The position numbers and the translations under genes are program-made. Below, piece after piece: positions 1-10,679 of a stretch of 64,000 bases of DNA; position 1 is the stretch's first letter; every line of letters begins with the position of its first letter. The DNA lies in NCBI RefSeq assembly GCF_932294415.1, contig NC_065538.1, positions 23,833,957-23,897,956 on the forward strand. Reading direction: 5' to 3'. A model generated the notes under the pieces. The model was given only the letters and a program-made list of their open reading frames with translations. It was not told the DNA's origin and ran no database searches. The DNA is from Quercus robur (taxonomy: Eukaryota > Streptophyta > Magnoliopsida > Fagales > Fagaceae).

Positions 1-86
1 ATTATATTATAATATAATATACTTTAATAATTCTGTGTGGTTTTAAACTTTTATTTTTAAACCATTTAATGAACTTATGCCTAGCA

Positions 87-1635
87 ATAATTACAGCAAA
101 CCCACCTGTGGTATGACCCATTTTCACTTTGCCTACATGTGGTTTAAAATTTTACACTTTGCCCACTTGAACTTCAATCCGTTACCCATTCGTTACCCAC
201 CTCTGTTAAAATCAGGGTAAAAATGTATTTTACCTTCAATTTTATGTCTCTCTCCTCTAAAAACAAAAAATAACAGAAAAAGCTCAAACAAACAAGATCA
301 AAGAGGGGGTTTTGTAGCTTGGGTTCAAGAACACACTTCCTCTTGGTATGAACAGTCTTGAGCCAGTCAATCCAAATAAAATTTTCATATTCGCACAAAT
401 CCTAAAAAACATTTACTAAAATCCTACACTTAAAAGTGCTCTACTCTAATTTTACATAAATCCTTTTAGACACTTTCAGTCATTCACAAAAATCATACAC
501 GGCTTCAAAACCCAAACCCACCACACCTAGCAACACAAACACAAACCCACAATTCCGTCCGGAGAGAGACCACGTCGTGCTCATACGTTACGTATCAATG
601 GAAATGACGCCCTCTATCGATCGCAAACTGTTCCCCTTTATCTTGAACGACAAGTGTTACTACCTAGTTGGTCCACACTGGGTCTAGTGGACGCGATATG
701 AGGACCTCCTTCCCTTTTGCCCACCTTTCCTCCTCTGCTCTTCTTCAGTTTCTAGGGTGATCTTATCTATCCTTTGTTTTTTCGGTATCTGTGCCCTTTT
801 GTCTTGGTTTGGATGGTTGGGACGGTCTTTGCTCCAGGTTTATGATGAAAAGGCCTAAGGACGCCTCTGATGACTGCTGGTTTGGTTGTAGGTGTCCTTT
901 TAGGTCTTCTTTTCCTTATTGGCTTTGAGCGCTCTCTCTACTTGCTATCAACCCTACTTCTTCTTCTTTTCTTCCTCGCTGCCGAAACTTACTAACCCTC
1001 CCTCCTTGTCGGTGGGTGCTGGGTTTAGTTTGATTTGTGAGATGGTTACTGGGTTTGTGATTATTTTTGGGTTGATTTTTGCGGTGGGTGTGGTGGTTTC
1101 CCAAGTGGGTGCGTGGTTGCTAGTGCACAATGGATGGACGTGCTTCAACATGTTCGCAAATCGGAATTTGTGGGTTGATTCTTTGGTCGATTTTTGTGGT
1201 CGTTCTCGCATTTCCAAATTTGTAGGTTGATTACTTGGTTTAGGTTAATTTTTTGATTGATTTTTATGGGTTGATTTGTTTGGTTTGGATTGATTTTTGT
1301 GTAGTTGGGTTTGTGTTTGTTATGGGTTGGGGAATGTTTAAGGGAATTTCAATTAATCTGGGTTTGAATTTTTTTTTTCTTTGGGACTGAATCTGGGTTT
1401 GTTGTTTGTTCCTCCAATTTGTTCTCATTGAAGTTCATGAGCAATGAAAAACCCTAACTTTTTTATTCTCGTTATATTTGTTTTTGCCTAAAAATGTGTT
1501 TTTCTAACGGCAAACGGAGTGGTGGGTTACGGAAGGCTAACGGAAGTAACCTTAGATGGGTAAAGTGTAAAATTTTAAACCACGGGTAGGTAAAGTGAAA
1601 ACGGACCATATCACAGGTGGGTTTACTGTAATTAT
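87..1635. mobile_element. Mutator-like TIR element (long TIRs, non-autonomous)
   Basis: The two ends are long imperfect inverted repeats of about 150 bp. The left end opens ataattacagcaaacccacc and the right end read in reverse opens ataattacagtaaacccacc, and both continue through a TTTTCACTTT..CCTAC..GTGGTTTAAAATTTTACACTTT block. Long TIRs without an internal transposase are typical of non-autonomous MULEs. I could not find a convincing 9-bp target duplication. The interior from about 540 to 1230 is clearly richer in G+C than its surroundings and may be captured host DNA, but I recognise no protein in it. A smaller relative with similar end wording lies at 49319-49684. Confidence 0.6.
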
Positions 1636-1670
1636 CCTTTATTTTTTAAATTGTGACATTTTAGACTCTT

Positions 1671-1695
1671 TATATATATATATATATATATATAT
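1671..1695. repeat. (TA)n microsatellite
   Basis: An uninterrupted run of TA dinucleotides just outside the right end of the long-TIR element. Confidence 0.9.
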
Positions 1696-1956
1696 TTATC
1701 ATGGCTTTTGAGTGGAGGAGTTGTGATGTATCTTTGTGTTATAACTTTTTTTTCTCTCGTTTGTGTGTGTTTGTTTCTAAAAAAAAGATAAATTTGTATA
1801 TATATAATTTGGGGTTAAAAAAAAATATTATTGTTACACTAGATGATTATTTGTTATCATGATGATTGAGAAATTGTTTTAGTAAAAAAAATGTATAAGT
1901 ATAATTTGGGGTTAAAAAAAATCACTTGTTAATACTAAACGATTATTTACTATCAT

Positions 1957-2230
1957 ATGGCGGCTACGGTGGAAGAGTTGGTGGCGGCGGCGATGGTGGT
2001 GGCAGTGGGGGCGACAGTAGTGGCAGCAGTAGCGGTTGAGGTGGTTGTGATTGTTATTTATTGTAATAGATATATTATTTTATTGTGATGTTTATATTAT
2101 TTTATTATGTTGAAAGTTAAAATAAATCCACTTCTGCTGGATGTTTTGTAAAGTGGATAAGTAAAATAGATAAAGTAACTTTTTGTAATGCCAAATAACT
2201 AAATTTTTAGCTTTACTACTGTGAATGCTC
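1957..2230. mobile_element. Right part of a Harbinger-like element, GGT/GGC-rich
   Basis: A GGTGGC-rich stretch is followed by an AT-rich tail that ends gaatgctc, then TTA. Read in reverse this is a GAGCATTC terminus behind a TTA target, matching the ends of the element at 51830-52979, which also has a GGTGGT-rich interior. I did not find the matching left terminus; it may lie beyond the upstream long-TIR element or be lost. Confidence 0.45.
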
Positions 2231-2434
2231 TTAAGTGCTATTCATTAAGTTCTCTTCTTAAGATTTTGCCATTTGAATTTTTTCTTATGAGATGAAAATA
2301 TATATTTTTTAATTAAATAACCACATTACTAAATTTTAAGAGAAAAATCTAAAAAACAGCACCTAAAACATTGTACCTAAATTTTATACTAGTAAATTAC
2401 TATCAAAGAATTCCTATAATACGACGAAAAACAC

Positions 2435-2472
2435 AAAGTAGTAATTTTTTTTGATGGGACATAAAGTAATAA
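2435..2472. repeat. Micro-insertion: T8 + 10 nt between direct repeats
   Basis: aaagtagtaa (2435-2444) and aaagtaataa (2463-2472) flank ttttttttgatgggacat. Read on the minus strand this is a short tail ending in ATC followed by poly(A), with a target duplication. Confidence 0.45.
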
Positions 2473-2485
2473 TGATTAATCTTTA

Positions 2486-2536
2486 GTAACTACTGCTATT
2501 TTTTTTTTTTTTTTTGAAAGGGTAACTACTGCTATT
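2486..2536. repeat. Micro-insertion: T15 + GAAAGG between 15-bp perfect repeats
   Basis: gtaactactgctatt occurs at 2486-2500 and again at 2522-2536. Only T15 and gaaagg lie between. This is what remains of a retroposition event consisting of a poly(A) tail and six bases (minus-strand orientation). Confidence 0.6.
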
Positions 2537-2549
2537 TAATTACCAATTA

Positions 2550-4250
2550 ACAATTAAAAACCGAGGCCTGGGATTGGGTGGTTACCGTCGGCGTGTGGAA
2601 AACCTGAAATGGTAATTGGCAATTGGCAATCCTGGATACGCATGTGACTGACAATTGGATAGATAAAGACTTATCAATGAGCCATGACTCAAGAGTCAAG
2701 ACCTCTTTTGTGATGATAAATTCATAATTTCTTTTCTTTTTCTTTTCTTTTTTATAAATCCTTTTAGGCCAAGTCATAGAATTTTGAATTTGTATTGGAT
2801 CCAAAAGATAATATTAATAATAATAATAATAATATAGTATAAGTTATTAGCTTGTAATCAAATTAAAGAGATTTTGGACCTTTTACATTTTTAAGCAAAG
2901 TTATAAAATAAAGAGAAATCATACCCTCCAAGTTGTTTTCATGGTTACCAATTTTTTTTAATGCTTGAGTTACGTGACTATGTTGTGGACAGCCGACTTA
3001 ACAGTATTCAACCCGTTTAAATATTTGTTTTTAAAAAATTGTATAGGAATTTTTTATGTTAAATTAAGCAATAAGGCAGATACGTTTGATGTCATACATG
3101 ATACATGTTTTTTTTTATTATTATTATATATTTTTGGATAAATGGCTAAGTATTTCACTTATTCTTCAGTGTGTAACTGTGTATTAATGTTGACACGTTT
3201 CTTGCTTATACCAATTCTGTATCTCTACAAATTATTTACAAAGACAATTACGAATAATTGAATTCAGAATTCAATTATTCTTCATAAAGTATGTGCATCG
3301 AATCTTCAACTTATATATTTGAAAGTCTAAAATAAGTGCTACAAGTTTTTGAATTTCAGATATTTTGGCTGGCAGTTACAAGAAAACAAAATTTTCAAAT
3401 TTCTGAGAGGAATCACATTCTTTTTTTCTTTTTTCACTAAATGATGCTTTTTTTTTTTCTTTTTCTTTTTTTTTTTATGAAACTCAATGATGCATTGTGA
3501 TACAGATACACAGCCATGTGCATGCCACCAAGAAAAACTAATTTCGAACATAATATAATTAGTTTTAACAGGCATATATAGGCTGGAGTGCTGGACACAA
3601 TTATAATATATGTAGTAGTTATATCGAACAGGCATGCATGAAAACACTCTTTTTTTTTCTTCTTTTTTTCTTTTTATGAGCTTTAGCACCAAAAAATAAA
3701 TAAATAAATAAATTAAAACTTGAAAATATTGCAAAAAACTTGGTAATATTTTAATTGTCACGGGAACATGGGATTGTCAATTAAATCACAATCAAATTTA
3801 AAAATCTGTGTGAGTCCATTGTATAATAATCATAATTTTGGTGATAAAGTATTGAGCAAAGGACAAAAAGGTAATCTTCTGTTTATTTATTTAAATGGAA
3901 ATTTATTTATGGGATTGGGATATCACAATCGGCTTACACTTATCAACTTGGAGCAAGAAAAGGTCACAGTCAACGCTTGCTGATTCATATTGGCATTTTT
4001 GGGCAATCTTGGATGATCATGTAAACACTTATCCTCACCTCTCAATTTATTGTTTTTTTTTTGGAGAAAGTCCTTACCTCTCAGTTAATGACTGATGACG
4101 AGTACTTATCTTATCTGTTTAGTAGTTTTTTTTTCCCTAAATTGTGACAAAGACATTGAATGATGGCTTTTAACAATATTACAAATTTTATGATATTAAT
4201 CCGTAACTCACAAAATTCCAACATCAACAATTAAAAATAATAATGACAAT
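2550..4250. other. AT-rich intergenic stretch without a supportable gene
   Basis: It holds only AT-rich sequence and homopolymer T tracts (3440-3480, 3650-3675). Open frames here are short and made of K/F/I-rich low-complexity codons, so none is called as a gene. One micro-insertion at 4032-4088 is listed separately. Confidence 0.6.
4032..4088. repeat. Micro-insertion: T-tract + GGAGAAAG between 18-bp imperfect repeats
   Basis: tcctcacctctcaattta (4032-4049) and tccttacctctcagttaa (4071-4088) flank ttg, a T run and ggagaaag. In minus orientation it reads CTTTCTCC followed by a poly(A)-like tract. Confidence 0.5.
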
Positions 4251-4405
4251 GTGAGTTTCAGTTAGTTCAAGTGGTAAAATTTTTTATTGTTGAATAAGAT
4301 ATTTGAGTTTAATTCTTACCTACATTAAAAACGGATTGGTGTTTTAATCTGATGATAAAGAGTTATTATCAAGAGTGGTTGTCATAAGTTGAAACTCTCT
4401 ATTAA
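4251..4405 (+). mobile_element. tRNA-derived SINE (family A, copy 1)
   Basis: It starts with tttcagttagttcaagtgg (box-A-like) and continues through an aattcttacctacattaaaa segment (decayed box B) and ggattggtgttttaatctg, ending with gttgaaactctct and an A-rich tail. The same order occurs at 10368-10528 and, truncated, at 41893-42000. The shared body, the A/B-box layout and the A tail identify a SINE. Confidence 0.7.
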
Positions 4406-4417
4406 AAATAATAATAA

Positions 4418-4808
4418 CAAAGTTTAGCTACAAAATTGGATTACATTTTTTTTCTTATATCCTTCATACTTGCAAAATTTTTAGAAAGTTAAAGATCAAT
4501 TGTTATGTCATCAACAAATTTTTTTTTGATCAATTGCTATGTCATCAACAATTTTTTTTTTTTTTTTTATAATGTTATCAACAAATTGTTTAAGTTGCAA
4601 GTTTTTGTAGTTTAAAATTATGCATAAAATATAAGTTTATAGATCATATAGTAAATAATATCCGATTGACACAAAATTTGACATGTGTATTAAAAGTGTA
4701 AAGAAAATGCAATTAATCGGTTAGATTTTTAAAATATGTAGTAATATTTATTTTATTAAGTAAAGTTATAGTCTTAAGTTACAATCAATTTTGTAACTAA
4801 ATTTTGTC
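4418..4808. mobile_element. MITE with ~20-bp TIRs
   Basis: The ends read caaagtttagctacaaaattg and, in inverse, caaaatttagttacaaaattg. The element begins directly after the A-rich tail of the SINE. A possible target duplication (aataataa) is present on both sides but sits in simple sequence, so it is weak. A diverged relative without clear ends lies at about 14040-14430, and shorter related pieces at about 12120-12250. Confidence 0.6.
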
Positions 4809-5794
4809 TAAATAATAATTCAAACATTATTTATTATGTTGTTTAAAAATATTCTAATTATGTTCTTATCATATATAAATTTGTAAGATTTTTATAATAA
4901 AATTTGTGGTAGTTTTAACTTTTTCATTAGTGCAGTAAGGTAGTCTGTCAATTCAATTTCACCCTATTAATTTGCTATGAACATTTGACTGCTCCATTGT
5001 ATCCTTGAGAGGTGTAAATTTTAAGGCAATATGCCAATAATGTCTTTTCAAATCACCCTATGTTATGTTTAGGAGAACTTAAGCTCACATAATTAATAGT
5101 CCCCGTTTTAATGAACAAAGAAACTTTTTTTTTTTTAGAAACAAACACACACACAAAGGAGAGGAAAAGAGGTTCTAACACAAAGGCACACCACATAATA
5201 GGCCTTAGTTGTTGCTTTGGTTTGCTTTGGTTTAGCCTTTCTATGTATTGATTTCCTAACATGATTTTGATAATGGTCTAAAATCATTTTAGAACATTTA
5301 GATCAGCTCGTGCAAAAATTTATGTCTATTCTAGTATAAAAATTTACTCTTTTTTTTTTTAATTTTACCTAACTATTTTTCAAAACATCAATACCGTATT
5401 ATCTATTCTAAACTCTAATTTATTAAAATGTCAATTTTTCTTAATTTTTTAAATTGTTCCTCTTTCTTCGCAAACCATAACCATTATCCTTGAGAAACAC
5501 AAAGAAAAAAAAAAACTAGAATGCACAACAACAGTGCTTGTGAATATTTGCACAAATACTATAACAAAAATGCATTTTGCACAATACATAAGTCAATGTG
5601 CGTGTTCTTTTGTGATTGATTGGGCAAATTTTGACATTTATACTATTTTACATAGTATGATGTGAATGCTAGGAAAATAAATAAAAGAGAAATGTTAAAA
5701 AATGCTTTTAGAACAATTGTTAAAATGAAAGTTTTTATGGGAAAATGAAAAAAAAAAACAATTAATATTTTAATAGCTATGTAGGTCCTTTTTT
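4809..5794. other. Intergenic, nothing recognisable
   Basis: AT-rich sequence with no coding signal. The open frame on the minus strand near 5050-5260 has no recognisable domain and contains a lysine run encoded by an A tract. Confidence 0.5.
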
Positions 5795-7566
5795 TGGATA
5801 GTATCCAGGCCCAAGTAGAAACAAGGATCCTGGGTCCTTTACTTGTTGTTTGGTGGACTGGGCTTAGTTCACCGTAGCTAAATAGGACTGATTACAAACC
5901 AAGTTATGCGCAAGTCACATAAAGCTTCTCAAGGCAAAAATGCGATTCCTCCTAAGTAATAAAATACCATTATAAGTGTTTTAGTGTCATAAAATGACCA
6001 TTTACTCTTACGAAACAAGTAAAATAATTATTCATAATATTCACAATGAGAAAGAGATTGAAATAAAATATTTAAGACTTATCTTTTATTGTGTAAACAT
6101 TTAAAAGAGTTCCTTCACTTGGTATCCTAGGCGTATTATTGTGGTACCTCGGATGTACTAGGCCTATAATCCCAGAAGGCTGATTCTCTGAACTATACGA
6201 TCTTTCTCCATGCTTATTATGTAATAGAATTTTGTCCTTTCCCTTTACCTCTATAGGTCCTGCATAAGAACACACTATACAATACACATATCTTCAAATA
6301 ATTATTAGTTTCATAGATTATGATATACATTTTAATACATATACATATATGTAAATGAATTTCATGAGAATAAGTCAACCACGAGAATCCTGGCCCCCAA
6401 TTCTCACAGACTTAGTGCTTTTGCACAAGACTTGTGGGATTTAGAACTCAAGTCTAAGTGGCTTTGCTTAGGCATTGCCTTCCAAGATAGTTAGGTGAGA
6501 AGGATTTTGTGGGGGAGAGTGATATCTGATCTGTGTATGTTTTTAGCATATGTTTCTTTGGAGGCTAAGTGATATTTCAGATAATCTCAAGGATATGAGA
6601 CGAATTCATACTCCTTGGCTCTCTCTTGTTTTGTCTCTCTTTTCTTTCCCCTCCCTTGCTGGGCTTTTAAAGCTTTAAGAATATATGTTTTGAACCCATG
6701 AACTCTTCCCCTGAATCCTCATTTTTCTCCCCCTCCTTCTATTATGCCTTAGTGTTCCTTTTATAATGGACATGGTTTGGTACCCCGGGTGAGGACGTCT
6801 CTGGTCTGCTAGGTAAAATCATGTCCTCTAAAACCTAAAAAGGTGCATTGGGCAGAGGTTTAGCTTATTTAGGCAATTATAACTCAAAAGGGGCATTTGG
6901 CTTTAGCTATAAATAAAAGATTCATTCTTGGAAAGTCAAATGAGTGGGTGGGCTACTCAGTGTATTGGATGATAGTTTTAGTTGAAAATGACAATTGAGA
7001 GGAAATTGTGGAGAGATGTCATGCACATAGGGTAACTGAGTTTTCCATTGGTTCATGCATTCCAAGCAAATATATGAACCAAGGGAAACCTTCGAGATCC
7101 TCCTTTCACCAGAAATCACTCCCCTACCAACCAAACCATTTCTCCCTTACTATCCACTCGGGATCCCACAAGCTTGGACCATGGGTTACAAAGATAATAC
7201 CTGGTTTTTTGCTGGATTTTTAATGGCATTTTGCATACATCTTGGTTTTTCCCATGTGTTAGCCAAGGTCCTCTTCTCAAGGCCTCAAAAAGACACATCA
7301 AGATCTTAGGGCCTTGATGCTCTTCTTGCTACATATCCTCTAACCAGGATACTTGCTACATGTCCTCTGACCTGACCGAGATCCTCTTCTTTTTTCTTTA
7401 TTATTATTATTATTATTATTATTTATTTCTTTTTTCCTTCTTTTTGGGACTTTGGGTCTTCATGGTCCTTCTTAACTTCATTAATTAGACCTTCTTTTGT
7501 TAAGATCCATGGTCTTTCTTTACTTTTCATGAAATGGGCTTTCTTGTGAAATTTTGGTCCTCAACA
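5795..7566 (-). mobile_element. LTR-retrotransposon-derived block (solo LTR candidate)
   Basis: Read on the minus strand it would begin TGTTGAGGACC (plus-strand ..ggtcctcaaca ending 7566) and end GGATACTATCCA (plus 5795), so it has TG..CA termini. It contains no protease, integrase or RT frame. No matching 5-bp target duplication is visible, so the boundaries and the LTR identity are tentative. A TAT microsatellite lies inside at about 7402-7428. Confidence 0.3.
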
Positions 7567-8087
7567 ATGGCTTTTTCTTTTTCCCAAAAAAGTGATGTAA
7601 AAACTTTCCTAAAATAAATTCTTAACCATTACCTTAAGAGCACCCATTAACATAACCCTAAATAAAAACTCCATTGCTCAATGGGCTAGTAAGCACAACT
7701 AGCCTAGTTGGTTATTTACATCTCTAGTCTTTACCTATTGAGGTGTATTTTACATTTTTCCTTTTATTTGTTTCCATAAATTTTTATTTTAGGGAAAAAA
7801 TGACATAATATTATGTAAGTGCAAGCCAAAGTTTAGATTATCTGGTAATTTTTCTTTTCCATCCTCTTTTCTTTTTGGGCAGGGGTGGGAGGTTTTGTCC
7901 AACAATGTGTTTAAGATATCTCTAAATACTCTATTTAACTGACACATGAAGCTTCACCCTATATATGTTTAGTATGTAATTACATAACGGATAAATGTTG
8001 ATAGACGGTCGTTGTCAATTCTAATGGACATCACGTAGTTTACATTACATTTTATAACAAATTAAAATATTCAACAAGTGACCCCGG

Positions 8088-8690
8088 GTTTTGCGCCTTA
8101 ATGACATTATTCGATTCTCTTTACATGGAGAATCTAGGTACAAATTCTCCTCCGCTGCTTATGATAGGCAACCCCACCTTAATTTAACCATTATAAAAAC
8201 AAGTTTAGAGTATTAGTATTGATAGTGCTAAAAATTTAAATTATATTTTTAAATATTCAACAAGTGACCACGGGTTTCGTGCTAGATTTGGTTTACTTCC
8301 AGTACATTTTTAACAGGGCATGTCCTTTTGTTTTAAATATACAATGGTAAGTGGTAGTGGATTTTAATCTCTACCTTTTATTTAGTTAGTAGGTGACGTA
8401 CGTGGTAGTCTCTTATTAAAATAAAATGAGATTCCAGTTAAAAAAGTACTGCAGGTAAGTTGCACCCTTTTGCGCCTTAATGACATTATTCGATTATCTT
8501 TATACGGAGAATCTAGGCTCGAATTCTCATTGGCTGTTTATAATAAGCGCCCCGCCTTATCCTTATATGGAGAATCTAGGCTCAAATTCCCATTGATTGT
8601 TTATTATAAGCACTCCACCTTAATTTAATCATTACAAAAACAAGTTTAGAGCATTAGTATTGGTAGTGCTAAAAAGTTAAATTGCTATTT
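8088..8690. repeat. Dispersed direct repeat, second copy internally duplicated
   Basis: A ~165-bp unit starting tttgcgccttaatgacatta occurs at about 8090-8255 and again at about 8469-8690. The second copy contains an extra ~65-bp internal duplication of the tatggagaatctaggctcaa segment. The ends carry gtttagagyattagtattgr wording similar to Harbinger-like termini. No coding content. Confidence 0.65.
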
Positions 8691-8699
8691 TTTGCCCCC

Positions 8700-10360
8700 C
8701 ACAAACAACAAAATATATGCTACAGTAAGAAATTGTTATAAGAAATTATTTTCCCATGTTTGACAGATCGCTAAAAAAGTGTATAACCAATCGAAATAGT
8801 CAAGACCAACATTTAAATTCATACGTTTCTCAAAGGGCTAAGTATACCGGATAAACCAATTGTTACGAAAAATTTTGAGCTAGAACAATATGGGATTTAT
8901 AACTAGGATTCTTTCTTTTTCGTCTTTTTTTTTTTTTTTTTTTTTCAAAAATGATGTTGGCGTTTATTAGAAATTCTTTATCTCAAAATTGATACGAACG
9001 CATGAGTATAGCAAAATTTGCCGAATTTCCGTACAAAAATGGAAATGTTGATCAGCATCAGCAGTACTCCTTGCTCAAATTGACCTGATTTTTGCGTGGC
9101 AACTCCCTCTCATTTCCATGCACATGATTCAACCCTAAGATGACAACCAAATAAGAGCTCAAAGGGACGAGATTTCAAAGGTTGAACTTGATTAGGATAG
9201 TTAATTAGAACTTAGTTACTAATAGATAAACTAGAGTGAGTTAGTTAGAACCTTGGCACATTAATCATATGTGTAATTCTTAAACGCATGTTGAATTAGT
9301 AGTAGCACATGAGGATATTAATAAGTTAATCATGTGGAGCCTTGTGGGCTAATTAGATTAGAGTTATAGTTGTATAAAAAATGGTTTTTAACTCTCATTG
9401 AACAAAGATTGTTCATTTTGTTGCTTAGACTATTTAGTCTTTTTTGGAGTTAGAGACTCCCTAGATATAGTGATATAGTCTCGCTTGAAGAAAGTGAATT
9501 CCAATGAATTCAGACATTTTCATTCCACCATTGATTACATTTCAAGACTTCGTTCTTAAATCCATGGCCTAAACTCATCCTCTTAGCCTTCACATAAACA
9601 AATATTCACATCCTTTCTCACATACCCAACCCAAGACTCGCTTAAAGCCTTAAACTCTAGTTCTCTTTCCTTACCCTATCATTATTCCAATTGAATCATA
9701 ATAACAAGACCAAACCCCTATTGTAATTCCTATCAAAGGCCATGGTGTCATTATCAAGGATTTGTGGCTGGTACGCACAATTTTAGCTGTACAAACCACT
9801 ACAGTACTATGGTATCAATAACTTTGCAATAACACCCATCTTACTTAGAGCCTCAATTAAGTGCACCAAGTAAGCATTAAGGTATATTTATCATTCTTAT
9901 TTTAAACCTTACAGTTTATGGTTGATTTCAATTTAAAAATTAAAAGTTTTAAATTAAACTCTATAATTTTCAAAATGTTTCACATTGACCCATAAGTTAC
10001 TTCCCTGCTAAAGTCATTGATTTCAAAATAAAAAATAAAATCTACATCATTTACGGCTAGAAACTTTGTAACTTAACTGACACTTTTTAGTATTTTCAAT
10101 AAAAACATCATCTAAGTTTTCAATCCCGCTTCCTCAAAAAAAAAAAAAAAAAAAAAAAAAAACCATCAAATTAGTAAAATAACAATAATAACAAATAACA
10201 ACATTATTGTTTTACTAGAATTCAAATTAAAAAACAACGTGATGTTGATGTTAGAAAAAATAAACATAATGTTGATTTGAGACCTTTTGAAAAATATAGA
10301 ATTGAATCTGAAGCTCTGAGAGTTTAGAGATAATTTAAAGAGAAAGTCTTTGGAACCAAG
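8700..10360. other. Intergenic, LTR-like in places
   Basis: No gene is supportable. 9180-9530 contains a TATA-like gttgtataaaaaatgg with downstream sequence that resembles an LTR leader, but I could not define ends. A pure A tract lies at about 10138-10162. Confidence 0.4.
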
Positions 10361-10367
10361 ATATGTA

Positions 10368-10528
10368 GGTTCCAGTTAACTCAACTAGTAAAGTCTCTGA
10401 TGGTTATATAAGAAATCTAAGGTTCAATCTCTGCCTACACCAAAAACTGATTGGTGTCTTGGTCTGATAATAAAGAACAATCATCAAAAGCGGACGCCAT
10501 AAGTTGAAACTCTCTAAAAAAAAAAAAG
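10368..10528 (+). mobile_element. tRNA-derived SINE (family A, best copy)
   Basis: ggttccagttaactcaac is followed by tagtaaagtc (box A region), a good box B (ggttcaatctc), the body caaaaactgattggtgtctt and ggtctgataataaag, then gttgaaactctct and an A12 tail. It is the most intact of three family members in the window (others 4251-4405 and 41893-42000). Confidence 0.8.
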
Positions 10529-10628
10529 ATTTGTGTGACTATAAATGGTGGATTCATGTGAAATTAAGGATTCACCAATCACAGTCGCACATGTACATAA
10601 AGCTGGAAAAATTATGGCAAATGGTGTG

Positions 10629-10630
<2 letters not shown>

Positions 10631-10668
<38 letters not shown>
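10631..10668. repeat. T38 homopolymer
   Basis: A pure run of 38 T, probably an expanded retroposon tail. Confidence 0.9.
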
Positions 10669-10671
<3 letters not shown>

Positions 10672-10679
10672 AAGAACAA

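Noticed and set aside
919..1230. 103-codon frame with hydrophobic segment
   Set aside because: It lies inside a non-autonomous transposon, has overlapping open frames on the other strand and no recognisable domain; not enough to call a gene.
4494..4551. 24-bp direct repeat flanking A + T9
   Set aside because: It resembles the micro-insertions, but nothing except the homopolymer lies between and the same T tract follows the second copy, so a simple tandem duplication explains it as well.
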